Shown piece after piece: positions 13,001 through 21,938 of a stretch of 64,000 bases of DNA (position 1 is its first letter; every line of letters starts with the position of its first letter). The stretch comes from Rhyzopertha dominica. Taxonomy: Eukaryota; Arthropoda; Insecta; Coleoptera; Bostrichidae. A program made the translations under genes and the position numbers. The notes under the pieces were generated by a model that did not search any database, was not told where the DNA came from, and saw only the letters and a list, made by a program, of their open reading frames with translations. Where the stretch lies: the NCBI GenBank assembly GCA_025024175.1, contig QCXZ01000003.1, forward strand, positions 14,171,621-14,235,620. Direction: 5' to 3'.

Positions 13001-16000
13001 TTAATTTATATAAAATGAGAACCAAACAGAACAATGAGCCAAAGACATAAGTAAAAATTGATAACTGATCCATCTGCTCTAAGTGGAGTTATTAATTAAT
13101 TCTTCTAAAGAAAATAATTCTTAAAGTGAACTTCCACTTTATTTTTACAATTGTAAAGCGCTTTCGGCTACATGTTAGCCATCGTCAGTACAAAATTATT
13201 TATAAAAGGAAACTAACAGTTTGACAAAGTCAAAAATCAGAAACAAGCAAACTTGACTACAAACTGAAATGCAACCCACATGCCAGTAACTCAAACGAAA
13301 CATTAATTTAGATCAAACAAAGAATTTAGAATAGGACAATTGAAATTACAAAAATCATTTAGAATAGTAAAATTTTGTTCGTTAATAATTTTATAAATCT
13401 CTAAAATTTCCAAATAATTTAATTTAGATGATTTACTACACAAATGTAATGAATTTAGATTGTCTAGCGTGGCAGTGTGTTTATTTACTAATAAGTGGTT
13501 GGCTAACGAAGAATTTGTTGTTACAATATCTGTATTTTTATACTTTTCAAATTGTTTCAAATGTTCTTTACCTCTAGTTAAAAAGGATCTTCCGGTTTGT
13601 CCAATATAAACTGAATTGCAATCATTACATGAAAAACTATAAACGCCTGAATTATTTAAAACTGAAAATTGGTCTTTATTACGGACAAAACGGGAAAACA
13701 CACTGCCTACGGTAGAAAAGGCAATATTTATTCCATTAGAAGAAAATAATTTAGATAGGCTAACTGAGACTTGACCAGCAAACTTAAGAGGAAACCAAAC
13801 CTTAACTTTTTCATCCAAATAAGTGGTACAGAGAGAAAATTTAAATTTTGTCAAATACTTAAAATAAAGTTTTTCTATTAAATAATTAGGAAAATTGTTA
13901 TTGAAAGCAATTTGTAGTATTACACCCAATTCTTTTTCGAAAGCATTTAATGACAGAGGTAATTTAAAAAGTCGATTAAAAAGTGAATGAAAAACAGCTA
14001 GACAATCTAAATTCATTACATTTGTGTAGTAAATCATCTAAATTAAATTATTTGGAAATTTTAGAGATTTATAAAATTATTAAAAAACAAAATTTTACTA
14101 TTCTAAATGATTTTTGTAATTTCAATTGTCCTATTCTAAATTCTTTGTTTGATCTAAATTAATGTTTCGTTTGAGTTACTGGCATGTGGGTTGCATTTCA
14201 GTTTGTAGTCAAGTTTGCTTGTTTCTAATTTTTGACTTTGTCAAACTGTTAGTTTCCTTTTATAATAAATAATTTTGTACTGACGATGGCTAACATGTAG
14301 CCGAAAGCGCTTTACAATTGTAAAAATAAAGTGGAAGTTCACTTTAAGAATTATTTTCTTTAGAAGAGTTACACAAGTAAAAGATTGAAAAATAAGGTCT
14401 GTACGATGGATTTCGTAGAGCTTGTTTTCGGACTCCGAACCAACGCACGACCCCTCTTAAACACATGCTTCTTTAAATAACCTAAATTCTTTACATTTTT
14501 GTAACAATTCCTCAAAATTAATTTTTTTTTTAAATTTTGTAAATATACAAAATTATAGATAATAGTAATTTTACAATTTTGAATGATTTTTGTAATCTTT
14601 GTTGTCCTATTCTAAATTCTTTATTTGATTATTGAATTCATGTTTGTTTTTGGAATTCATGCTACTTTTTGTTTGAGTCAAGATTGCTTATTTCCAGTTT
14701 GACAATGTCACTTTTATATAAATTCTTTTGTATTTCTCTTTTTATAAGGCACTGATGATGGCTTGTAGGAGCTGAAAGTGCTTCTCCAATTTGCTTATAA
14801 TAAAGTGTATATAGTTGGACTTGGTGAAGATTAATCTTTAAGAAGTAACATACAAATTTTAACTTAAACCTTGTACATTTTGTTCAAATGCACTTTATGA
14901 ACTGTAATATAATGTAAGTACATCTTGTCAATCATGTCAGCTTTCTGTCTAAGATGTTTCATAATTTTCATTTTTTTCATGAAACAAGTCTGTTCAGACT
15001 TTGCACCTCCTACGTTTCCAATTTTAAGGTGCTATTTTTGTGTGAACAGAACNAAAGACACAGCACCTGCATGTCCACGGGCTCAATTAAAAAGAAGAAG
15101 TTGTGGTGGTATATTTGATACCATCAACCAGAAAAGCATAAAGGGACAGCTATTGAACATAAAATACAAATGTGCACAGGTTAGTTACATAGGTACGTAA
15201 TTTATAAAAAAAAAACACCATAAGCATTAGCATATAAACATGGAATAGGAATGAAATCATGTTAAACTTTGCAGATGCAAGAACTTTCAAAATAAGGGAA
15301 AAGCGCGGGTGCATAGGAGTTTCTAGAGGATACGACTTTTGTAATGATGTGAAGAACTTGTATGCTGCATTATCAATATTCTTTTGTGAAATATGTGATA
15401 CAGATTTATGCAATCCTGCTTACGAATACATGGATTCTGCTATAACTTCACCACCTTGCAATGTTNGTTTATCACTGTTTATAGTAATACAAATATTTAG
15501 ATGTGCTTGTAATTAATGGTACAGTGTTTTATTTTTTTATGAGGGTTCACACCATTAGAACTTGACTGCTTTGTGAACTGAAAAAGGCTCCCCCAGTAAG
15601 TGATTATCTTCAACAACTAATAAATTAATATACAATAGTGTTCTCACTCCTAACGTATTAACATTTTATTCTTTATTTTCCAAAAATTTCAGGTATAAGC
15701 TTCAAATTGAAAGTGCAATTCTAATTAATGTGTATTGTTTTGTGTGCAAAACTATAAAAATACTTCAATGAATTTTGATTTATTCTATACTACTTCACAA
15801 AAGCAGAGAGTACCTACTTAGAAACTGTTTAATACCACTAACATTACGTTCATATTGAAATGTCAAGAGCTATTCACCTTTTCCTGTTCCGGATTGCCTG
15901 CCAAAAGCTTGTACATAGCACTTATCGCTTTTTCCTTGTTACTTTCAACAGTGTCATGAGCTGCAGTGTTTAATGCTAACACAAACGTAGTATATACTTC

Positions 16001-16730
16001 CTTAAGCTGGTCTTCAAAGTACCATGCACATAGATATTTTCTTCGTGTCACTGTATTACCGGATGAGAGCTCATTTAAAACACCTAGAGGCCTTTGATGA
16101 AATGCTCTTAATTTCCCATCAGGTATGAGCAACTCCTCCAAGAATAGTTCCGTAAGTGTTTCTTAAATCAAAATACAAATTAATGGGGAAGCTGATGTCA
16201 AACGATCATATTTACCAATAACAGCTATGCATTCCTTCTTTTTACCGACTTTAACCATACCAACTACATTCCTGAGGGTGTCCAAACTATATAAAGGATT
16301 ATTTTGTATAGCAACTGTATAAGCTGCTATCTTATCAGACACCGTTCCCTTTGACATCATAGTTTTCATCCACCGAAAGTTTGAATTCGACTTTGCGTTT
16401 TCTAAAACAATAGTCGCAGGTACATAGAATAAACTTATTATGAGAAGTACGTACTACTTATGTAGGAAGCAGCTTCAGCGTTATAGCATTTCATAGCTTC
16501 ATCCTTCAGATCAATGAGCACCTGTTCTGTTACCTTGTTTTCGCATTTAACATCAACTGTAAACTAAAGAAATAACATGAAATAATGCAATATTTGCCTG
16601 CGACTTGGAAAATTACCCCTTCAAACCATTTTTTAGGAGCTTCATAATCTTCTAAGTCACTGCTTTTACCAACTCTGAATCTGTTGTTCTTTTTAAAATT
16701 AGAAGTTTTACTTTTAGTTTTGTCTTTCAT
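7069..16730 (-). CDS. CEBPZ: CCAAT/enhancer-binding protein zeta (Noc1/Mak21), ribosome biogenesis
   Basis: Twelve minus-strand exons: 16730-16617, 16563-16458, 16401-16216, 16161-15878, 11297-11016, 10962-10760, 10705-10363, 8577-8313, 8258-8018, 7961-7582, 7530-7309 and 7253-7069. They sum to 2811 nt (936 residues plus stop), and every junction has GT-AG ends and a matching phase. The family (CBF/Mak21/Noc1) works in the nucleolus on early 60S assembly with Noc2. Hallmarks are the KKWFEG N-terminal block, a conserved alpha-helical repeat region (residues about 80-330), the CBF domain with GVNRAYPYA and FLNLVYK-like blocks (about 330-500), the NPLYGGGE block near 560, a long acidic tail (about 695-830) and a basic end, KKKRRRF. 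It shares a divergent promoter with TMX1. Intron 4 (4.6 kb) hosts an antisense gene and transposon debris, and intron 6 is only 54 nt and in frame. Confidence 0.95.
8578..10362. other. CEBPZ intron 7
   Basis: AT-rich intron sequence with one MITE candidate (9416-9562). No other coding or RNA feature is visible. Confidence 0.7.
9416..9562. mobile_element. PIF/Harbinger-type MITE
   Basis: The ends are GGCCGGTTTCTCTT (left) and, read inverted from the right, GGGTCGATTTCTCTT. Both flanks carry TAA (9413-9415 and 9563-9565), the target duplication typical of PIF/Harbinger. Inner arms also pair (AGCTAAAATCAAC with GTTGATTTTAGC). It is 147 bp and has no coding capacity. Confidence 0.7.
10706..10759 (-). 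other. 54-nt in-frame CEBPZ intron 6
   Basis: The donor is AG|GTATAT and the acceptor TTGCAG|A. The length is a multiple of three and the intron contains no stop, so retention would add 18 residues. Removal is preferred because the spliced product reads directly from NDR into FYSALYKK, which aligns with the family without a gap. Confidence 0.85.
11625..11736. mobile_element. Possible pogo/Tigger-type MITE
   Basis: It starts CAGTCAAATTTC and, read inverted from the right, CAGTCAGTTTTG. TA flanks both ends (11623-11624 and 11737-11738). It is 112 bp long. The termini agree only over a short core, so the call is tentative. Confidence 0.4.
12340..12385 (+). mobile_element. Scrap of Penelope-like sequence
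   Basis: The block around CAAATTCTTCGTTA matches the antisense of 13500-13530 (coding TTNSSLANHLL) over about 35 nt. It is too short for a firm call. Confidence 0.35.
13162..13188 (-). ncRNA. Hammerhead-like core in Penelope-like tail (left copy)
   Basis: On the minus strand CTGACGA is followed by a 5-bp stem (GGCTA/TAGCC) and GAAA, as in hammerhead ribozymes. An extra T sits between the A of the core and the stem. Stems I and III are not demonstrated. Confidence 0.35.
14280..14306 (+). ncRNA. Hammerhead-like core in Penelope-like tail (right copy)
   Basis: Same motif as in the left copy (CTGACGA, stem GGCTA/TAGCC, GAAA), on the plus strand. It has the same extra T, and a cleavage site is unproven. 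Confidence 0.35.
14520..14855 (+). mobile_element. Second, diverged Penelope-like 3' end
   Basis: The codons around 14585-14630 resemble the end of the first copy (LNDFC, then CPILNSLFD with substitutions). They are followed by a tail containing CTGATGA, a small stem (GGCT/AGCT), GAAA (14752-14777) and an AATAAAGTG-type end. It is a separate insertion in tandem with the 13.1-14.4 kb pair. Confidence 0.7.
14934..15516 (+). CDS. Ly6/three-finger-type secreted or GPI-anchored protein, nested antisense gene
   Basis: Two exons, 14934-15192 and 15275-15516, with donor G|GTACGT and acceptor TTGCAG|AT, encode 166 residues. A signal peptide covers about residues 1-22, ending near QVCSD. The mature part has ten cysteines, opening with LRCYFC and closing with FFCEICDTDLCN; the LxCxxC start and the CDxDLCN end are the Ly6/uPAR signature. 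A hydrophobic C-terminal tail after the domain suggests a GPI signal. An earlier donor at 15180 would put a stop in exon 2, so the later one is chosen. Insect relatives (quiver/sleepless and similar) act at the cell surface on channels, septate junctions or ligands; which one this is cannot be told. It lies wholly inside CEBPZ intron 4 on the opposite strand. Ns at 15053 and 15466 hide two residues. Confidence 0.85.
15619..15624 (+). promoter_or_regulatory. Poly(A) signal of the Ly6-type gene
   Basis: AATAAA about 100 nt after the stop codon and before the next CEBPZ exon on the other strand. Confidence 0.55.
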
Positions 16731-16911
16731 GTTTCCCGTTTCCCTACAACATGGAAGAACGAAGAACGAGGTTAAATCAAGTCAACTCAGAGGTTATGTT
16801 ATTAAAACTAGTAATATTTAGAATTTAAGCCACTAAATATTTCTGTAGCGATTTGTGCACATTGTTGCTTGCCTGTAGCTCATTTCATGTTATTGCAGGT
16901 CAGTTTCCAAG
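16731..16911. promoter_or_regulatory. Divergent promoter of CEBPZ and TMX1
   Basis: Only 181 bp separate the two start codons, which point away from each other. Both 5' UTRs and the core promoter must fit here or overlap. No TATA box is obvious, consistent with two housekeeping genes. Confidence 0.75.
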
Positions 16912-19786
16912 ATGGCGCGGCTGAGTGTGGTTAGTTTGACAATTTTTGTAACAATTTGTGCCTTTTTCTCTGTAAATGGACAAAGAAATGTTATACAGTT
17001 AAATGAAGATAATTGGCGTGACATGCTCAATGGAGACTGGATGGTAGAATTGTAAGTGAATGAGTACTTTTCGTATAAATCATGTGTTAGTTAGGCGTGT
17101 CAATAATCATTCACGATTTATTTTATTACTTCTTAGCTTAAATATGTACCAAAGTCAAGATAATGTGATGTTCGATTTGCTATGGTTGGTTGTATTTTAT
17201 GTTTTTTAAGTATGCATCTTGTATTTACCGCTATTACTAGAGGTTAATTGTTAGTATTCATTTGACAGCAAGTAAAATTTTTATTCATATATATTTTTTT
17301 TGTAGTTATGCACCTTGGTGTCCTGCCTGTAAAGCCTTACACCCAACCTGGACTGAGTTTGCTTCATGGTCTGGTGACCTGGGCATAAAGGTTGCTCAAG
17401 TAGACGTAACTGCTTCTCCCGGTCTGAGTGGCAGATTTATAGTGACTGCCCTTCCGACTATATATCAGTGAGTTAAAAATTTTATTACTGTACTGTACAT
17501 AAAGACTGAATGTCATATTGCAGTGTCCACAATGGAGAATTCAGACAATACAAAGGTTCGAGAGATAAGGATTCATTATTAACTTTTATCGAAAACAACA
17601 AATGGAAGGATGTTGAACCCGTACCTGGCTGGAAATCACCAAATTCAATTCAGATGTCAATTATTTCATCATTCTTTAAATTGTCACAAATTCTTAGGGT
17701 AATATAATAATAAATTCACATTCATATATTTAACCTTGCGATTTTTAGCACATTCACAATCAGTTAATGGATGACTTTGGTTTGCCAACATGGGGATCAT
17801 ATTTAATCTTTGCTGTTGCTACGATACTCATTGGAGCACTCTTGGGCTTGGTATTTCTTGTTTCGGTGCTATCGCTTTTCTATTATATTGAAATGTGGAC
17901 GTTTTAGGTGCTCGTGTGTTTATTAGATTTAATTTACCCACCAAAGACACCATACAAAGATGATGACAAAAAAAGGAAACCATCTGAGAAAGGTAGCGGC
18001 GAAGAGTTACTGGTAAGTAGTATCTTTGATTATTTATTCAGTATTCAAAACTTCCAATGATTATTCAACAGTGACCTTCATGTAATCCTCCTGCACTTAA
18101 CAAACTACTTCTGTTATGGTTTATGCTTGTTTACATCTGGCAAATTCCTTACGGGTGAATAAGTCAGCATTATTTTGAAGATTAAAATGTAATATCTAAG
18201 GTATTGGTTTTATGATTATTTCCAAGTAGTGAGGACATAAAATGTGTATTTGGACCCTATCATTTTTTCTTTTTCAAAATTCCATCATTATCACTGCCAT
18301 AAAAAGATTAATAACAGATACTGATGTAAAAATAAAAGGGTACAAGTAGACTTGACTTCAAATAAAATTCACCTTGTGAACACAAATTAGCGATCAAATA
18401 AAAATTTTAAACAGAACCACTTCTAGAGTAGTAAAATTTTGAAATAATTTAATTTTTTTATGATGTTTTAAAAGAAATAATTATAATTTTCTTTTGTGAT
18501 GTATGTTTATAATAAATGTTTCTAACAAGGAGTTTGTTTCGACATTATTAGCATTTCATATATTTTTAAATATTTGTTATTGAAAATTTATTCAACAATG
18601 CAGAAATAATGTTACTAAACGAATTTAATTTTGACACACATTTCTTTGATTGAAACATCATTTGGGTTGTAATCAATGTCCCTGGATTTGAATTACTTTT
18701 TTAAGACATAATATGTCAAATTCAGTCTTCAAGAATTTTTATAAAGATTTTAAAATGTTCGCTGAATTAGAAACAATATTGTGCAACAAAATTTGATAGA
18801 CTTGGAATACATGGGAGGCATGTCAAGTTTTTTATCAAAAATATCCAGATACATTTGTTGAAAATGGACCGGTAAAAATTTACTATAATCAGGTAGACCT
18901 CTAATAAAACAAGACATAAAATTAAATCTGTTGCTTGAATGTGAACAAAGTTATAACATATCACCCAAACAGCTGGACATTTGGTTCTGTCAAGACCGGC
19001 CCCACAATAGTGTTGCAGTTTGTGAATACATTGATGAGGTATTTCCTAATTTATTTTTTATTTTTATTTTAAAATCAAGGGTCTATTTTTATAAGACCAG
19101 ATAATTTGTGTGCTTTTCTTTATTACAGGTAATAGGAAATATAATTTTTTAGTAATATAATTCATTTTCTCACAAAAAAAATGTTATGCTATGTATCACT
19201 TGTTGAATAGAGCATTGAAAAATATCAAAAAGTGAGAAAAAAGTTTGTATGGCAAAATATGGTTGTTTTTTTTTTTCGGGAAAATATTTAATGACTAAAT
19301 TACGAAAATTGTTGTGAATTTTACGATCACCCTGTATTTCTAATTCATTTTAAGAAAATAATGTGCCTTAAATAACTGATACTTGCTAAGAGATGGTAGT
19401 ATAAAAAGATTACGCTTAATATTTGTTAAATATTTAAAGTGCTCTTATCTATTAAATAATTTGCCAAATTGTTATTAAAAGCAATGAATGTCAATTCTTT
19501 TTAAAAAAAAAATTTAGAGAATGTATGAAGATGTTCATTTTATGTGCAGAAAAATGTCACTAACTTTCGTGATATCAAAAAAAAAATATAACTGCTTACT
19601 CATAAAGTATATAATTTCAATTTTCAGCCCGATGAAGATATTAAGGATGACCTACTTGATGATGCTAGTCAGAGTCAGTCAGAAGAAGAGATAGAATCAG
19701 AGGATGTAGTAAAGGCGACTTCAGAAGAGCCCAGCAAAACTAACAGCCCAAGAGTCAAGAAACGAAAGCCGAGAAGGGCTGATTAA
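16912..19786 (+). CDS. TMX1: Thioredoxin-related transmembrane protein 1
   Basis: Six exons: 16912-17051, 17306-17467, 17524-17698, 17749-17850, 17908-18012 and 19628-19786. They total 843 nt (280 residues plus stop), the usual TMX1 length. A signal peptide (about 1-23, ending FFSVNG) leads to an ER-lumenal thioredoxin fold with the active site WCPAC, then a cis-proline block (ALPTIY), one membrane helix (about residues 170-195, GSYLIFAVATILIGALLGLV) and a cytosolic acidic tail ending in KKRKPRRAD. The family oxidises or reduces disulfides of membrane-bound clients at the ER; CPAC is the known TMX1 active site. One cysteine lies just past the helix, where vertebrate TMX1 is palmitoylated. The gene diverges from CEBPZ. 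Intron 5 is 1.6 kb and holds a transposase scrap. Confidence 0.95.
18013..19627. other. TMX1 intron 5
   Basis: AT-rich intron. It contains a transposase scrap at 18960-19045 and several poly-A/T runs, and nothing else I recognise. Confidence 0.7.
18960..19045 (+). mobile_element. Mariner-like DDE transposase scrap
   Basis: One frame reads QLDIWFCQDRPHNSVAVC then EYIDEVFPN, which resembles the WFQQDGAPxH...VREYLDEVFPN block around the second catalytic Asp of mariner-type transposases. The flanks do not continue the match. Confidence 0.5.
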
Positions 19787-20254
19787 TTAATGAAAAACTG
19801 GATTTTGTCAATTCTATTTCGGCAACCTGTAAAAAGGAAAATGATTGTGATTTTGCATAACTGCTCAAGTTCAGATGACTTTTTTCCATTCAAATTGCAG
19901 AATCAGCTTGTCTGGACTTTGGAACTTACTCATGATATTAAGACGGCTACTTAGAGCGGAAGACTGACCTTCAAGAATTCCGTAACTTTGTTAAATTTTA
20001 GGTTAGTTAGGGACTGGTCTGTTAAGCCAGTTACCACATTTAGTTAGAATATTAAATCGGTTTAGTTATTTAACATATTTTAAATATTTAAATTTGAGAT
20101 CTGTGTGACAATAATTTTGTATTTAAAAATTGGAATCTTGCATGTTTAGTAATATGGCAGTTGTTTTCATTCCCTAACATTTATGGTTGTGTGTAATCAG
20201 AAATTATTTTTTAAATTTATACATGTACAGACTTACAACATTATACATTTTCTA

Positions 20255-20260
20255 AATAAA
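20255..20260 (+). promoter_or_regulatory. Poly(A) signal of TMX1
   Basis: AATAAA about 470 nt after the stop codon, at the end of a T/A-rich 3' UTR. Confidence 0.55.
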
Positions 20261-20409
20261 AATACTGAAGTTGAAGCATTTCAATTGATTGTAATCAGTT
20301 TTTGCCTTTTACTGTATAGTTATATATTTTTATAATACTGTGGATGCAGAGGAATAAAATAGAAACACCAGATTATTTCCAACTACAGTTTGCATTTAAA
20401 ATAATCTAG

Positions 20410-20645
20410 TTTGAGATATATCTCAAAAGTGTGGTGTCTTACCTGATGAATTGTGAGATTATTCAAAAGTTGGCTATACATAGCTTTATAATGACAATAT
20501 ACAAATGGTGATGGTACGGTTCTAGTACAGCTCAGCTCATGACAAAAAAGTGGGACGGTATTGTCTAGACTGCAACTCTAGCATTAATAGTTGCTGAAAT
20601 ACCATACAATTATTACAAAGGAGGTGTCCAACCTTGTACAGAGTG
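20410..20645 (+). repeat. Third, single copy of the 1.3-3.0 kb repeat
   Basis: The order of blocks (AAAAGTTGGCTATA, GGTACGGTTCTAGTACAGCTCA, AGCATTAATAGTTGC, ACAATTATTACAAAG) follows the right arm at 2855-3000 with about one change in five bases. No inverted partner lies nearby. Confidence 0.75.
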
Positions 20646-21343
20646 GTTTNTTTCNTTCAGATTGCAGAATATAGATTAAACTGTAGTAGATAAAAGCTAA
20701 TAATGTAGGTGTCTTTTTTTAGTGTCCAGTGGCAGAAACAGATTGTGATTCATATTCAATAAATTTCTATTATCCAAAAATGTTCAAAACAATATTAAAA
20801 AACGGCAAGCAGAAGTAATGTTTTTATTTATTATGAATGTATTTTAACATATCTTGAAAGAATAGGTACATGAAAAATTTAATGCAATATAGAAAAAATG
20901 TTATTCTAACATTTGGTATTACATTTTTGGATTTATGGTACCAAAAAAATCAGATAATAAAAAGATATTTAAACCTTTTTGTAAATAGGTACCAGTCAAT
21001 ACTTATTATAGTAATCAAGATTCAAAAAACAAGAGTCAAGAAACATATCAAATTAGCCAAGATCTCTCTCTGTCTATGGCTTTAGCTCTAATAAATTTCC
21101 GTTTTCAATTAGATTTCTTTTATCATCAAATAATGTCTGTTTTACGAATAATTCCATTAATATTAAATTTTCCATGTAACAGGCTACGTTTAAAAGGACT
21201 AATACATTATTATTTGTCTATGACAGTAACGCAAGCGAATCGTTTATTCGGTATCCTTATTACTTATTAAGTGGAGTTATTCCTAGATCATTTGTGTCCT
21301 TGATCGAACATGTTTTTTTGTGCATCGCACCAAAATACCTTAC
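20646..21343. other. Intergenic, nothing recognised
   Basis: AT-rich sequence between the repeat copy and the TA microsatellite. Ns occur at 20650 and 20655. ORFs here have no recognisable domain. Confidence 0.5.
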
Positions 21344-21351
21344 AATATAAT

Positions 21352-21428
<77 letters not shown>

Positions 21429-21439
21429 AAGGTATTTTG
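21331..21439. repeat. (TA)n microsatellite inside an inverted repeat
   Basis: About 70 bp of TA repeat (21354-21424) is bracketed by CAAAATACCTTACAATATA on the left and its inverse complement TATATTGTAAGGTATTTTG on the right. The whole unit is therefore one self-complementary hairpin. Confidence 0.9.
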
Positions 21440-21649
21440 CTCGCACCTAGCGCAACAGAGCTCATGTGACCTAATGGGCGCCGCTGCCGAGCGGTCAAAT
21501 GGACTGATATTTTCTAGTTTTTGAGATAACAGCAACGAAATGAAAGCAATAAAATGATTTTGCTCTTAGTGTACCACGTAGATTACATTTTTAACAATTT
21601 TAGAAAATTTAAAAAAAAAGCGAATTTAAAATATTATTTTGTAGGCCCA

Positions 21650-21938
21650 GGAACAATTAAATCATCTGCCCACGCTGCAAATGGTCGTTGACATGTTGAC
21701 ATTACTCCTAGACTGTTGACATTGTCGCGTTGACAGTTGAGGTTAGCTATTCACAGATTGTCAGATTGTTGTTTTTTCGTTTAGGTTAGTTGTAGAGGAC
21801 AAACTTCAAACAGTTTTGGTGGCAGACAAAATAAGCTTTGTTTGTTTGCTTCTCTCCCAAGTTTTTAACTTTAGGCGATAGTGGAGTGTGAAGAATAATT
21901 ATTATTATTGTTGTTCAAAAGACACTTTGCCTGAAATA
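21650..21938 (+). promoter_or_regulatory. CRIPT upstream region
   Basis: A cluster of GTTGACA words (at least four copies within 21689-21743) is followed by GAGGTTAG and the presumed 5' UTR. The repeats could bind a factor, or be chance. No TATA box is seen. Confidence 0.4.

Larger units (their letters stand above)
13100..14368. mobile_element. Penelope-like retroelement, two copies head to head
   Basis: Left copy (minus, 14037-13303) encodes 244 residues ending in a GIY-YIG-type nuclease block: GVYSF near residue 130, then SVYIGQTGRSFLTRGKEHL, and a C-terminal tail. That is the 3' part of a Penelope-like polyprotein; the reverse transcriptase itself is missing. Right copy (plus, 13999-14368) repeats only the C-terminal codons and 3' tail, inverted, so the two tails point outward and the arms (13100-13467 and 13999-14368) form a palindrome. 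The first 15 codons of the open frame come from the antisense of the right copy and are not original protein. Both tails hold a CTGACGA...GAAA motif. Confidence 0.85.
11298..15877. other. CEBPZ intron 4 (4.6 kb)
   Basis: This intron contains a possible pogo-type MITE (11625-11736), a small Penelope-like scrap (about 12340-12385), the palindromic Penelope-like pair (13100-14368), a second Penelope-like tail (14520-14855) and the antisense Ly6-type gene (14934-15516). The rest is AT-rich with no recognised feature. Confidence 0.85.

Noticed and set aside
15172..15181. Earlier splice donor (CAG|GTTAGT) for the Ly6-type gene
   Set aside because: Joining here to the exon at 15275 gives a stop after six codons; the donor at 15193 keeps the frame and the cysteine pattern.
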